Below are positions 1 to 7,611 of a stretch of 27,256 bases of DNA, one piece after another. The translations under genes were made by a program, and so were the position numbers. This DNA comes from a virus: positions 1 to 27,256 of the IMG/VR virus record IMGVR_UViG_3300032288_001685. The stretch is one strand, 5' to 3'. Each line of letters opens with the position of its first letter. The stretch's first letter is position 1. Below the pieces are notes generated by a model, which saw only the letters and a program-made list of their open reading frames with translations, was not told where the DNA came from and did not search any database.

Positions 1-123
1 TACTGTCGCCGGACAGAGGAACGCAAACTAGGCAAGCCCTACTGGGCTGGCGCAGACTGGAGACCGAATGCCGCTGTATGAGTTCAAGTGTCCGCGATGC
101 GAGAAGACTGAGAGCAGACTCCA
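1..123. repeat. Terminal direct repeat, left copy
   Basis: Identical to 27134-27256. It holds the end of the zinc-binding gene (reading frame 1-81) and the start of the FmdB-like gene. A repeat inside two overlapping genes, with intact frames when joined, indicates a circular or circularly permuted genome whose assembly overlaps itself. A real short direct terminal repeat is less likely but not excluded. Confidence 0.95.
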
Positions 124-274
124 AGTCTCATACGAACCAGTGCAGCCGCGCTGCGAGTGTGGACCCTGGATGATTCTCCAGCTCGTCGCTACGCCTGTCC
201 ACTTCAAGGGGAAAGGCTTCGCCAAGCGCGACCGTGACCTCAGGGGGAGGGGCGGTCAAAATCCTAAAGGGTGA
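68..274 (+). CDS. FmdB-type zinc-ribbon protein
   Basis: 68-residue protein opening MPLYEFKCPRC, with a CPRC pair and a CEC pair about 18 residues later. This is the single zinc ribbon of the FmdB/CxxC_CxxC_SSSS family. The segment HFKGKGFAKRD matches the usual end of the FmdB core, and the tail is basic and glycine-rich. Members are often small putative regulators or nucleic-acid-binding proteins, and the exact role in phages is unknown. The start overlaps by 14 bases the end of the preceding zinc-binding gene (27002-27214) when the circle is closed. It lies immediately upstream of the terminase genes. Confidence 0.75.
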   Translation: MPLYEFKCPRCEKTESRLQVSYEPVQPRCECGPWMILQLVATPVHFKGKGFAKRDRDLRGRGGQNPKG

Positions 275-352
275 GCGTGGTACGGTACCCAGCGACGAGT
301 TCGTTGATCTCGTGTACGGTGTGGGGCTTGCGTAGGGTCAGGAGATTTATTT

Positions 353-904
353 GTGAGCGCGAAAAAGCCAGCAGACAAACGCCAGAACAGGGCGACCAAA
401 GACCTTGGCGTGCTCCCTCAGATCGAGGTTGATCCACGCTCAGTGCCTACGCCACCGGCTCATCTAACCGAGCGCTGGGTCAAATCGTGGGAAGTGTTCT
501 GGGCTTCACCGTTCGCGCAGGTCGTGCAGCCTGCTCAGTACCCTGCGCTTGAGCGGCTCTTCTCGATGTACGAGGAGCGCGAGCGGATGGACACTTACCT
601 CCGCGAGGAGCCGATGACCGTAGGCTCTCAAGGACAGAAGATCTTGAATCCGATGTATCGTCAGCGCACAGCCGTTGATGCCGAGATCCGGCAGCTAGAG
701 GATCGGTTCGGTTTGCACCCTAAGGCAGGGCTGCAACTGGGCATCGTCTATGGGGAAGCCGCTCGCAGCCTGGAGGAACTGAATGCAAGGATCACCAACG
801 CCACCATCGCCGAAGCCAACAGCGAAGCAGACCCACGCTACGTTGACCAAGGCGACGCCGAAGGCGACACCGAAGAGACCGCTCTACTCGTCGCCGATCA
901 GTAG
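353..904 (+). CDS. terS: Terminase small subunit, P27-like
   Basis: 183-residue protein with GTG start and an AGGAG ribosome site 8-10 bases upstream. The central segment GSQGQKILNPMYRQ followed by IRQLEDRFGLHPKAGLQLGI is the hallmark of P27-family small terminases (conserved LEDRFGL-P-AR-RLGI). It should bind phage DNA and guide the large subunit to the packaging start. The N-terminus is basic (KKPADKRQNR) and the last about 40 residues are acidic and low-complexity. Those residues lie over the start of the large terminase gene in another frame. Position directly before the large subunit supports the call. Confidence 0.85.
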   Translation: MSAKKPADKRQNRATKDLGVLPQIEVDPRSVPTPPAHLTERWVKSWEVFWASPFAQVVQPAQYPALERLFSMYEERERMDTYLREEPMTVGSQGQKILNPMYRQRTAVDAEIRQLEDRFGLHPKAGLQLGIVYGEAARSLEELNARITNATIAEANSEADPRYVDQGDAEGDTEETALLVADQ

Positions 905-2375
905 TCCGCCACCACCATCGTGGGGTGGGCTGGTCTGCCGCTGGATTGAAACAAACCTAGTCCACGGTGAGGGCGACAAGTTCGGCGAGCCGTTCAGGCT
1001 GGAGCCGTGGCAGCGTGCCTACATCTGGCGCATCTACGAGTACGACCCCACCACCAACAAGCGCACGGTGAAGCGCGCCCTGCTGGGTACGCCTAAGGGC
1101 AACGGCAAGACCGAGCTGCTGGCGGCTATTGCCTTGGCTGAACTGGCAGGACCGAAGGCTCCACGCTCCCCAAATATTCCTATCGCTGCTGCTTCCTTTG
1201 AGCAGGCGGATCTTCTCTTCGGCACTGCTCGGATTATGCTCACGCAGGGTCCACTCGCCGCGCACTTTGAGGTCTACGACACCGAGATCCTGATCAAGGA
1301 TCGCCCTGGTCGTATGTACCGCGTAGCCGCCGCAGCAGGTACGAATGACGGCGGACGCCCTACCTGCTTCATCGCTGACGAGCTGCACGAGTGGACAGGC
1401 AACAAGGAACGCGTGCATCTCGTGCTGTCTAACTCGCTCGCCAAGCGAGCCGAGGCGTTGGAGTTGAACATCTCAACCGCAGGCTCAGACGAGAACACCC
1501 TGCTCGGACGGATGCTGACCTATGCCAAGAAGATCTCCTCTGGCGAGGTGAGCGACCCTGGCTTCCTAGTCGAATGGTGGGCGGCTGCCGATAGCCACGA
1601 CCTAGAGACCGACGCAGGTCGCAGGGCTGCGCTAGAGCAGGCGAACCCTAGCGCACCGGCATTCGTAGACATTGACCGACTACTCGCACGCGCCAACGAG
1701 GTGCCGATGCACGAGTGGCAGCGCTACCACCTGAACCGCTTTGTGCAGCCACCTGACCGATGGATCGGCGCTGAGGCGTGGGCGCGGCTCAAAGAGCCTG
1801 ACCGCCTACTGGTACCAGGCGAGCAGATCAGCGTGGGCTTTGACGGCTCGTATGCACGAGACGCGACCGTGCTCACAGGCTGCACGATGGATGGCTATGT
1901 GTTCCTCATCAAGGCGTGGGAGAAGTCCGATACCAACCGAGACCCTGACTGGACGGTGCCACGCACCGAGGTTGACGCCGTCGTTGAGCAGGTGATGACC
2001 ACCTACAACGCTACGCTCTTCTGCGATCCTCCAGGCTGGGCGTCGGAGATCGAGGAGTGGACGCGTCGCTACGGCAAGCGTGTGGCGGTCTTCCCCACCG
2101 CGACCATTGAGCGGATGGGTCCAGCCGTTGACCGATTCTTCACAGCGGTAGCGACCGGAGAAGGGCTGCGGCACGATGGCAACCCACTCCTAGCTCGCCA
2201 TATCAGCAATGTGCATACGCGCCTCACGCGCTATGGGCAGGTGCTAACCAAGGCGTACAAGGCGTCGCCTGACCGCATTGACGCGGCTGTCTCTGCCGTA
2301 GTCGCATTCCAGGGTGTAAAGTTCCTGAAGGTTGAACCAAAGCAGACAGCGAAAGTGGAGTGGCTAAATCTATGA
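783..2375 (+). CDS. terL: Terminase large subunit
   Basis: 530-residue DNA-packaging motor. The ATPase has a Walker A motif GTPKGNGKT at residues 102-110 and a Walker B motif FIADE at 196-200. The nuclease domain follows, with D354 in GFDGSYARDA, D415 in CDPPGW and D497/D500 in SPDRIDA as likely metal ligands. The segment GEPFRLEPWQRAYIWRIYEY is typical of the P27/HK97-like terminase group. A GGAGG ribosome site at 772-776 supports the ATG at 783, so the gene overlaps terS by 122 bases in a different frame. Its first about 45 residues are Pro/Lys/Ser/Thr-rich and lie outside the conserved core. Confidence 0.95.
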   Translation: MQGSPTPPSPKPTAKQTHATLTKATPKATPKRPLYSSPISSPPPPSWGGLVCRWIETNLVHGEGDKFGEPFRLEPWQRAYIWRIYEYDPTTNKRTVKRALLGTPKGNGKTELLAAIALAELAGPKAPRSPNIPIAAASFEQADLLFGTARIMLTQGPLAAHFEVYDTEILIKDRPGRMYRVAAAAGTNDGGRPTCFIADELHEWTGNKERVHLVLSNSLAKRAEALELNISTAGSDENTLLGRMLTYAKKISSGEVSDPGFLVEWWAAADSHDLETDAGRRAALEQANPSAPAFVDIDRLLARANEVPMHEWQRYHLNRFVQPPDRWIGAEAWARLKEPDRLLVPGEQISVGFDGSYARDATVLTGCTMDGYVFLIKAWEKSDTNRDPDWTVPRTEVDAVVEQVMTTYNATLFCDPPGWASEIEEWTRRYGKRVAVFPTATIERMGPAVDRFFTAVATGEGLRHDGNPLLARHISNVHTRLTRYGQVLTKAYKASPDRIDAAVSAVVAFQGVKFLKVEPKQTAKVEWLNL

Positions 2376-2509
2376 TGTCTAATGTCTTTGAGGTTGTGGG
2401 TGCAACACTTGTGATCGTAGGGATCGCGCTATTCTCAATCCCAGTCGCATTGATTGCCACAGGCGTAGCCATTGCTGCGCTCGGCTATACGCTAGGAGAT
2501 CGTAAGTGA
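2372..2509 (+). CDS. Small two-TM membrane protein
   Basis: 45-residue reading frame starting ATGATG, overlapping the terL stop by four bases (ATGA) and the portal GTG start by four bases (GTGA). The protein is almost entirely hydrophobic, with two helices at about residues 7-22 and 24-38 and a short polar tail GDRK. The exact 4-base overlap at both ends argues that it is translated. I do not recognise a family. A membrane protein between terminase and portal could be an accessory holin or a superinfection protein, but that is a guess. Confidence 0.7.
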   Translation: MMSNVFEVVGATLVIVGIALFSIPVALIATGVAIAALGYTLGDRK

Positions 2510-3684
2510 GCATCCTTCGCCGCCTGCTCTCTGAGCAGCGCACCGTCTCTGGCGCACAATGGTTCAGCGATAAGCCAGCCGATTCGTCAGCTGGAGTCCA
2601 AGTCAATCAGCAGAACGCAACATCGATTGGCGCTGTCTATGCCGCCGTCAAGTTGTATGCAGATACCGTTGCCAGCCTACCTATTGGATCGTTCATCCGC
2701 GAGGGCGGGGTGCGTCGACCAGTCACACGACCACTTTGGTATGACGCTCCGATTCCAGCGAACCCTAACTACACAGGATTCCAGTTCCGTCACGCCGTAG
2801 TCTCAAGCCTGTTGCTTGACGGCAACGCGTTCATCCTGTTCCTCACTGACCGGATGGGCGACGTCGTTGAGACGCGAGTACTAGATCCACAGAAGGTAGA
2901 GATCAAGTCAGACGAGAACGGCGTGCCGCTCTATGTTGTGTCAACTAACGACGGCGCATTCAGTGTTGGTCCTGACAAGATGGTGCATATCCCACTCTTC
3001 GCAACCGCTGGTCATCAGCGCGGTATGTCACCTGTTGAGCATCACCGCACGACGCTCGGACTTGCATCCGCAACGCAGCTCTACGCTGCGAAGTTCTACG
3101 AGAACGGTGCTGCTCCATCTGCCGTCATCAAGGTTCCAGGCGAGTTGACGCAGGATGTCTCCGACTCGCTGCGCTCATCATTCAACCGACGCCACGCTGG
3201 CGTAGAGCGTATGCACCAAGTAGCGGTTCTGACCGGCGGTGCAGACTTCCAGCAGATGTCCGCAAAGATCAGCGATATGCAACTCATTGAGACGATGGCG
3301 TGGGGTGTTGAGTCAATCGCTCGCATCTACGGCGTGCCGCTGCACCTGCTCCAGTATCCAGGTGGCAATACCTCATACAGCAGCGTTGAAGTGATCAGCA
3401 TCGAGTGGTTGCGCCTTGGTCTCGGACCACTCATCGCGCGCATTGAGGCAGGGCTTCAGCGCCTGATCGTAGGCAATACAACGTTCGTGAAGTTCAACCT
3501 TGACGGCTTGCTCCGACCAACGACCAAGGAACGCTACGACGCCTACAGCGTCGCGCTCAACAACGGCTTCCTCAGCCTTGACGAGGTGCGCGCACTAGAA
3601 GATCGACCACCGCTTCCGGTTGGTGGCAATGAGTTCTGGAAGCCGCTCAACATTGGCACCGTAGGCAAGGAGCCAAACGCGTGA
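2506..3684 (+). CDS. Portal protein, HK97 family
   Basis: 392-residue portal with GTG start overlapping the upstream stop. Typical HK97-portal landmarks are present: TSIGAVYAAVKLYADTVASL near the N-terminus, DGNAFILF, DPQKVEI, a DKMVHIP segment, then KFYENGAAPSAVI, and GVPLHLLQYPGGNTSYSSVE toward the C-terminus. It forms the dodecameric ring at one capsid vertex through which DNA enters. The length is usual for the family. It follows terL and precedes the protease, the standard head-gene order. Confidence 0.93.
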   Translation: MSILRRLLSEQRTVSGAQWFSDKPADSSAGVQVNQQNATSIGAVYAAVKLYADTVASLPIGSFIREGGVRRPVTRPLWYDAPIPANPNYTGFQFRHAVVSSLLLDGNAFILFLTDRMGDVVETRVLDPQKVEIKSDENGVPLYVVSTNDGAFSVGPDKMVHIPLFATAGHQRGMSPVEHHRTTLGLASATQLYAAKFYENGAAPSAVIKVPGELTQDVSDSLRSSFNRRHAGVERMHQVAVLTGGADFQQMSAKISDMQLIETMAWGVESIARIYGVPLHLLQYPGGNTSYSSVEVISIEWLRLGLGPLIARIEAGLQRLIVGNTTFVKFNLDGLLRPTTKERYDAYSVALNNGFLSLDEVRALEDRPPLPVGGNEFWKPLNIGTVGKEPNA

Positions 3685-5183
3685 GCTACCTGATCGTTGA
3701 CATTGACGGCACGCTGACTACGACCGGCAACACGCCACGACAAGACTTCATTGATTGGCTGAAGGCGTATGTTGCTGATGGTGGCGATGAGGTTATCATC
3801 GTCTCTGCTCGTCCGATTAGCCGACTAGCAGAAACGCGCGACTGGCTCAATGCCAATGACGTGCCACACGCGCAGGTTCACCTGAACGATTTCAGCGAGA
3901 CGCCTGGTCCAAACGTCGGCTTGGAGTTCAAGAAATACAAGTACGAACTTCTTATCAAGCAGTACGGTCTGAACGCTATTGAAGCGGTTATTGATAACGA
4001 TGCCGACGTCCGGGAGATGGCGCGCGGTCTTGGTCTTGATGCTTACAGCCCTGATGAGGCTATGGCAGAAGATCCAATGGAGGAGCCAATGGCAGAGGAT
4101 CGCGCAACCTACGACGTACCTGACTACATTCGCAATGCCGCAGCCAAGGGCTTGGCGTTCGCAGAGGAAGGTCTTGCCGGAGATGGCTTGCAGCCAGAGA
4201 CGCTTACAGAAGCACGCGAACTTGCAGCTGGTCGAGTTGAGAGCGACAAGGTTGTGCGGATGGCTGCGTGGATTCGCCGTCATCGTGGTGACTGGGAAGG
4301 CGTTCCACAGAACAGCGACCGCAATGACGAGAACTTCCCTGGACCAGGTGCCGTTGCAGGATTCCTGTGGGGTGTGGAAACGACTGACCCAGAAGCAACT
4401 GATCGCGTACTCTCGTGGGCAGACGCTCTTATCGCAGCTGAAGATAGGGAGATTGTTGACGTGAAAGAGAAAGAAATCCGCTCAATGCCAATCGGCGAGT
4501 TCCGACTTGGCGAAGCAGATGCCAACGGTCAGCGAACCGTCACAGGCTACGCCTCTATCTGGAACAGCCCATCCTCCGGCTTGCCATTCGAGGAGCGCAT
4601 TGCGCCAGGCGCATTCAAGCGTTCACTGTCGCGCGCATCCGCAGGGCAGAAGATCATCGCCTTCCTCTTCGGTCACGATGAGCAGCGCGCCTTGGCTACG
4701 ACCAAGAGCGGTCGCCTTCAGCTCACCGAGGATGAGACTGGTCTCCGCGTAGAAGCCAAACTAGATCCAGCCGATCCAGACGCCGCGAAGGTCATCTCGA
4801 TGCTGACGCACGAGAGCGAAGCCGCAGGCTGGTCATTCGGCTTCCAGAAGGTTCAGGATGCGTGGGATGGCAACAACCGCACGATCAAGGAAGCCAACCT
4901 CTTTGAGGTGAGCATCCTTGCTGCCGGTGGTCAGACCCCTGCCTACCCTGCGACCCTTGGTCTCACGGCAATCCGCCAAGTCACTGCGCCAAAGATCGGC
5001 GTTGAGGCTGAGGCGCTGGTTGCCACACTTGAAGCAGTCAAGGCTGGACGTGAACTGTCCACCGAGGAAGTGGCTGTCATTGATGCTGTCCGATCCAAAC
5101 TCGCGCCAAAGCCAGTAGGGATTGATCCGTCAATCGCCGCTGCGCTGCTCGCGATTGAATCGGCAGAAGGTGACGCACTCTAG
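3681..5183 (+). CDS. HAD phosphatase-like / unknown domain / HK97 prohead protease fusion
   Basis: 500-residue, three-part protein starting with GTG inside the portal stop. Residues 1-125 look like a HAD-superfamily phosphatase: VDIDGTLT (D7, D9), IIVSAR (S42), basic KKYKYE, and VIDNDADV as motif IV. Residues 140-255 form an alpha-helical middle domain with VVRMAAWIRRHRGDW and GPGAVAGFLWGVE, a module seen in phage head genes without known function. Residues 265-430 are an HK97-type prohead protease, with likely catalytic H332 in LFGHDEQ and S385 in GWSFGF. The protease should cleave scaffold and capsid N-termini. A possible internal GTG at 4461, preceded by AGGGAG, could release the protease alone. 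Domain order is seen in the sequence; the phosphatase role is inferred. Confidence 0.88.
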   Translation: MSYLIVDIDGTLTTTGNTPRQDFIDWLKAYVADGGDEVIIVSARPISRLAETRDWLNANDVPHAQVHLNDFSETPGPNVGLEFKKYKYELLIKQYGLNAIEAVIDNDADVREMARGLGLDAYSPDEAMAEDPMEEPMAEDRATYDVPDYIRNAAAKGLAFAEEGLAGDGLQPETLTEARELAAGRVESDKVVRMAAWIRRHRGDWEGVPQNSDRNDENFPGPGAVAGFLWGVETTDPEATDRVLSWADALIAAEDREIVDVKEKEIRSMPIGEFRLGEADANGQRTVTGYASIWNSPSSGLPFEERIAPGAFKRSLSRASAGQKIIAFLFGHDEQRALATTKSGRLQLTEDETGLRVEAKLDPADPDAAKVISMLTHESEAAGWSFGFQKVQDAWDGNNRTIKEANLFEVSILAAGGQTPAYPATLGLTAIRQVTAPKIGVEAEALVATLEAVKAGRELSTEEVAVIDAVRSKLAPKPVGIDPSIAAALLAIESAEGDAL

Positions 5184-5293
5184 GTCTCGTGCCTGCGCCC
5201 CACCGCCCTGAGTAGGCGAGTCCGCGTTAGAGCAACCCACCGAGGAGAGCATAAGTAGATAGTCCGCCTATGCGCGGAGAAAGGATGCAGACA
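5184..5293 (+). promoter_or_regulatory. Capsid leader with hairpin over the ribosome site
   Basis: This 110-base gap precedes the capsid gene. It contains the inverted pair TCCGC (5263-5267) and GCGGA (5274-5278) with a 6-base loop. The right arm overlaps the GGAGA/AAAGG ribosome site at 5276-5284 used by the ATG at 5294. Such a fold could modulate capsid translation. I see no convincing -35/-10 pair. Confidence 0.3.
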
Positions 5294-6436
5294 ATGTCTG
5301 ACATCGCAAAGCTTGCTGATAAGCGAGCGCATCTGTTGGTTGAGGCTCGCGGCATTGCCGTGGATGCAGCCGACAAGGGAATCGCCCTTGAGGGTGAAGA
5401 CAAGGCACGCTTCGAGAAGCTCGTTGCAGAGGCTGGCGTTATTGCCGAAGCCCTCCGCGCAGAGAAGGCTTCTGACGAGGCTCGCAAGGCTGCTGACGAG
5501 GCTCGCGCCGAGTTCGCCGCTGTTGTTGCTCCGACGGCTCCTAAGGCTTCTTCGGACAACGACCGCCTTCGCTCAATCGGTCTTGTTGGTGGTGTTGATA
5601 CCTTCGAGTACCGTGACATCACGACCAGCACCGGTCTCGGAAACCCAGTCAGCGTTTACAACCGTGTGAACGTTATCGCTGGGCAGATCAACCCATACAT
5701 CAACCCTGCGGTTGTGGATGTGATGAACGTTGCCACCGGCAACAACATCAAGTTCCCAACAGTGACCGCTCTCGGCACGACGGCTGGTTCAGTCGCCGAA
5801 GCCGGAACGATCACGGAAGATGACTTCACTGGTTCGGCTCTGAGCCTGACCCCTGTGAAGTACGCAGTTCTTGTCCAGGTTTCGGACGAGCTTATCAACG
5901 ATGCAGCGTTTGACGTTGCCGCGATGATCAGCGAAGCCGCTGGTCAGGAGATGGCGATTGCTCACGGTTCAGCCGCTTCGACCGCTGTGGTCACGGCTGC
6001 TGGTACCGGTGGAACCGCCGCTGGCACCGTTGCTTACACCTACGCAGAGCTTGTTGCTCTTCAGTATTCGGTGAAGCAGCAGTACCGAAACGCCGCGAAG
6101 AGCGGCTGGCTTATGAGCGACTCCGCTCTTGGTCAGATCCTTGGCACGACGTCGAGCAGCCTTCCGCTGTTCCAGCCAGGTGGTCAGGGTGGCGTTGATC
6201 GCCTTCTTGGCAAGCCTGTCTTCACGGCTCCTGGCATTGCGGTGCCTGCGACCGGTGCTAAGGCTGTGCTCTTCGGTGACCTTGGTCAGATCAAGACCGC
6301 TCTCGTGGGCGGCGTGACTGTCGAGGCTTCGCGTGAGTTCGCTTGGAACCTTGGTCTTGTCTCGTACAAGGTTCAGGTTCGTGGCGCGACGGGTCTTGCA
6401 CAGCCTTCGGCTGTCAAGTTCCTCAAGAACGCGTAA
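5294..6436 (+). CDS. Major capsid protein, HK97 fold
   Basis: 380-residue protein from the ATG at 5294, which has GGAGAAAGG 9 bases upstream. In-frame ATGs at 5285 and 5270 are possible but have poorer ribosome-site spacing. Residues 1-100 are a charged, Ala-rich coiled coil typical of the HK97 delta/scaffolding domain, which the protease would remove. The rest matches the phage major capsid family: GNNIKFPTVT, VAEAGTITEDDF, PVKYAVLVQVSDELINDAAF, GWLMSDSALG, and a C-terminal AFAWNLG-like segment read here as FAWNLGLVSY. It directly follows the protease and is followed by a strong hairpin. Confidence 0.93.
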   Translation: MSDIAKLADKRAHLLVEARGIAVDAADKGIALEGEDKARFEKLVAEAGVIAEALRAEKASDEARKAADEARAEFAAVVAPTAPKASSDNDRLRSIGLVGGVDTFEYRDITTSTGLGNPVSVYNRVNVIAGQINPYINPAVVDVMNVATGNNIKFPTVTALGTTAGSVAEAGTITEDDFTGSALSLTPVKYAVLVQVSDELINDAAFDVAAMISEAAGQEMAIAHGSAASTAVVTAAGTGGTAAGTVAYTYAELVALQYSVKQQYRNAAKSGWLMSDSALGQILGTTSSSLPLFQPGGQGGVDRLLGKPVFTAPGIAVPATGAKAVLFGDLGQIKTALVGGVTVEASREFAWNLGLVSYKVQVRGATGLAQPSAVKFLKNA

Positions 6437-6438
6437 TC

Positions 6439-6456
6439 AACTAGCAACGGCTAGTT
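6439..6456 (+). terminator. Hairpin just after the capsid gene
   Basis: Perfect 7-bp inverted repeat AACTAGC / GCTAGTT with loop AACG, starting two bases after the capsid stop. It is followed within 10 bases by a second, stronger hairpin. The pair may protect the 3' end of capsid mRNA or reduce read-through. Confidence 0.5.
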
Positions 6457-6465
6457 AGTGGGGAA

Positions 6466-6489
6466 GGGGAGTCGCTTCGGCGGCTCCCC
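6466..6489 (+). terminator. UUCG-capped hairpin after the capsid gene
   Basis: Ten-pair stem GGGGAGTCGC / GCGGCTCCCC (one G-U pair) closed by the very stable tetraloop C(UUCG)G. No T-run follows, so complete intrinsic termination is unlikely. Partial termination or mRNA stabilisation, which would raise capsid expression over downstream genes, is the more likely role. Confidence 0.6.
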
Positions 6490-6514
6490 TGAACCGCAAG
6501 TAAGGAGAACAACA

Positions 6515-6751
6515 ATGCTCGTCCGACTTTGCAAGCGCCGTGGGGAATATCCATCCGGCTCATTCGTGGACCTGCCAGAGGCAGAAGCGAAGAGCCTCAT
6601 TGGCTTTGGCTTGGCTGAGGCTATTGCAGATGTCGACGCAGAGGCACCAACGCGCCACGTAGAGCGCGCTTCTGTGAAGCCGAATACCAAGACAGCCACG
6701 GTGCCTGTTGAGGCTGCTGACGTGGCGGAAATCGTGGAGCCAGAGGCGTGA
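6515..6751 (+). CDS. Small conserved head protein (unknown)
   Basis: 78-residue protein. The ATG at 6515 has AAGGAG 8 bases upstream. A longer open frame from 6458 runs through the capsid hairpin and is not credible as coding. The first half, MLVRLCKRRGEYPSGSFVDL followed by PEAEAKSLIGFGLAE, resembles a short domain often found right after phage capsid genes. The second half is acidic, Ala/Val/Glu-rich and probably disordered. It could be a head accessory or connector-associated protein. No function is established from the sequence. Confidence 0.7.
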   Translation: MLVRLCKRRGEYPSGSFVDLPEAEAKSLIGFGLAEAIADVDAEAPTRHVERASVKPNTKTATVPVEAADVAEIVEPEA

Positions 6752-7011
6752 GCCTAACCACAGGGCAAACCGTTGTGGGAACCACTGCAACCCTCATTGC
6801 CACCGGCATTGTCGGTGCGTCGTGGATCGCGCTGCACGTTGACGGCACCGCCAACATCTTTGTCGGTGGAGCAGCCGTGACCACATCTACAGGCTTTGAG
6901 GTACACAAGGGATCAACACTTACAGTGTGGCTACCAGAGACAGACAAGTTGTACGGAATCGTTGCCAATGGAACTGAAACACTTACTTGGATGCAGACAG
7001 GAGGTCGCTAA
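6748..7011 (+). CDS. Small beta-rich head protein, possible decoration protein
   Basis: 87-residue protein with GTG start overlapping the previous stop. It is rich in Thr, Val and Gly, with alternating hydrophobic stretches (IALHVDGTANIFVGGAAVTT, STLTVWLPETDKLYGIVA) typical of a small beta-sandwich. Proteins with this shape sit next to capsid genes in many siphoviruses and may decorate the capsid or form head fibres. The assignment rests on position and composition only. Confidence 0.65.
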   Translation: MSLTTGQTVVGTTATLIATGIVGASWIALHVDGTANIFVGGAAVTTSTGFEVHKGSTLTVWLPETDKLYGIVANGTETLTWMQTGGR

Positions 7012-7611
7012 ATGTCTTACGCAACACTGGCGCAGTTCAAGGCTGCTGTTGGCATTACCGATAGCACGGATGACGGCGCACTCCAGAACGTACTCGATGC
7101 GACCGACACGCTGATCGATCTCTACTGCGACCGTAAGACTGGCTTCGGCACCGCGACCGAGACGCGCTACTACACGGCACAAGATTGGGATTACTGCCTC
7201 ACCGATGATCTCGTCAGCGTCACAACGCTGACCACCGACGATCTCGCTGACGGCACCTACTCAACGACGTGGACTGCTGGCACCGACTACCAGCTCACGC
7301 CAAAGAACTATGCGCTGGATGGCTGGGCATATACCGGCATCAGCCGCTCGGCAAAGTGGACCAAGAACTTCCCTAAGAACGTCTTCCTTGGCGTCAAGGT
7401 TGTTGGTGTGTTCGGATTCCCATCCGTGCCAGCCGCCGTCACACAGGCTGCGATCATCCAGGCTGGTGCTGTCTGGAACAGCCGCACCGCCCCATTCGGC
7501 GTGATCGGTTCTGCTGACCTTGGTGGCATCCTACGGATGAGCCGCGCCCTGCATCCAGAAGCTGCGCTGATCCTTGATCCATACCGCCGCCGAGAAGGTC
7601 TGGCGCGATGA
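7012..7611 (+). CDS. Head-tail connector protein, gp6-like
   Basis: 199-residue protein, ATG preceded by AGGAGG. The opening YATLAQFKAAVGITDSTDD followed by a helix ALQNVLDATDTLIDLYCDR is the usual signature of HK97 gp6/adaptor-like head-tail connectors. A middle beta region has DLVSVTTLTTDD, and a late helix VTQAAIIQAGAVWN completes the fold. It should form a ring below the portal. The position after capsid genes and before tail genes agrees. Confidence 0.82.
   Translation: MSYATLAQFKAAVGITDSTDDGALQNVLDATDTLIDLYCDRKTGFGTATETRYYTAQDWDYCLTDDLVSVTTLTTDDLADGTYSTTWTAGTDYQLTPKNYALDGWAYTGISRSAKWTKNFPKNVFLGVKVVGVFGFPSVPAAVTQAAIIQAGAVWNSRTAPFGVIGSADLGGILRMSRALHPEAALILDPYRRREGLAR

Noticed and set aside
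278-338. Late promoter before terS
   Set aside because: TTGATC at 304-309 has no -10 box at 16-19 bases; possible TAGGGT is about 23 bases away.
271-433. GTG frame at 271 overlapping the terS start
   Set aside because: Composition is Arg/Ser/Trp-rich and unlike a protein, it overlaps the well-supported terS gene, and it is probably chance.
4280-4525. Minus-strand frame opposite the protease fusion
   Set aside because: Inside a well-supported gene, with no start signal and no family features.
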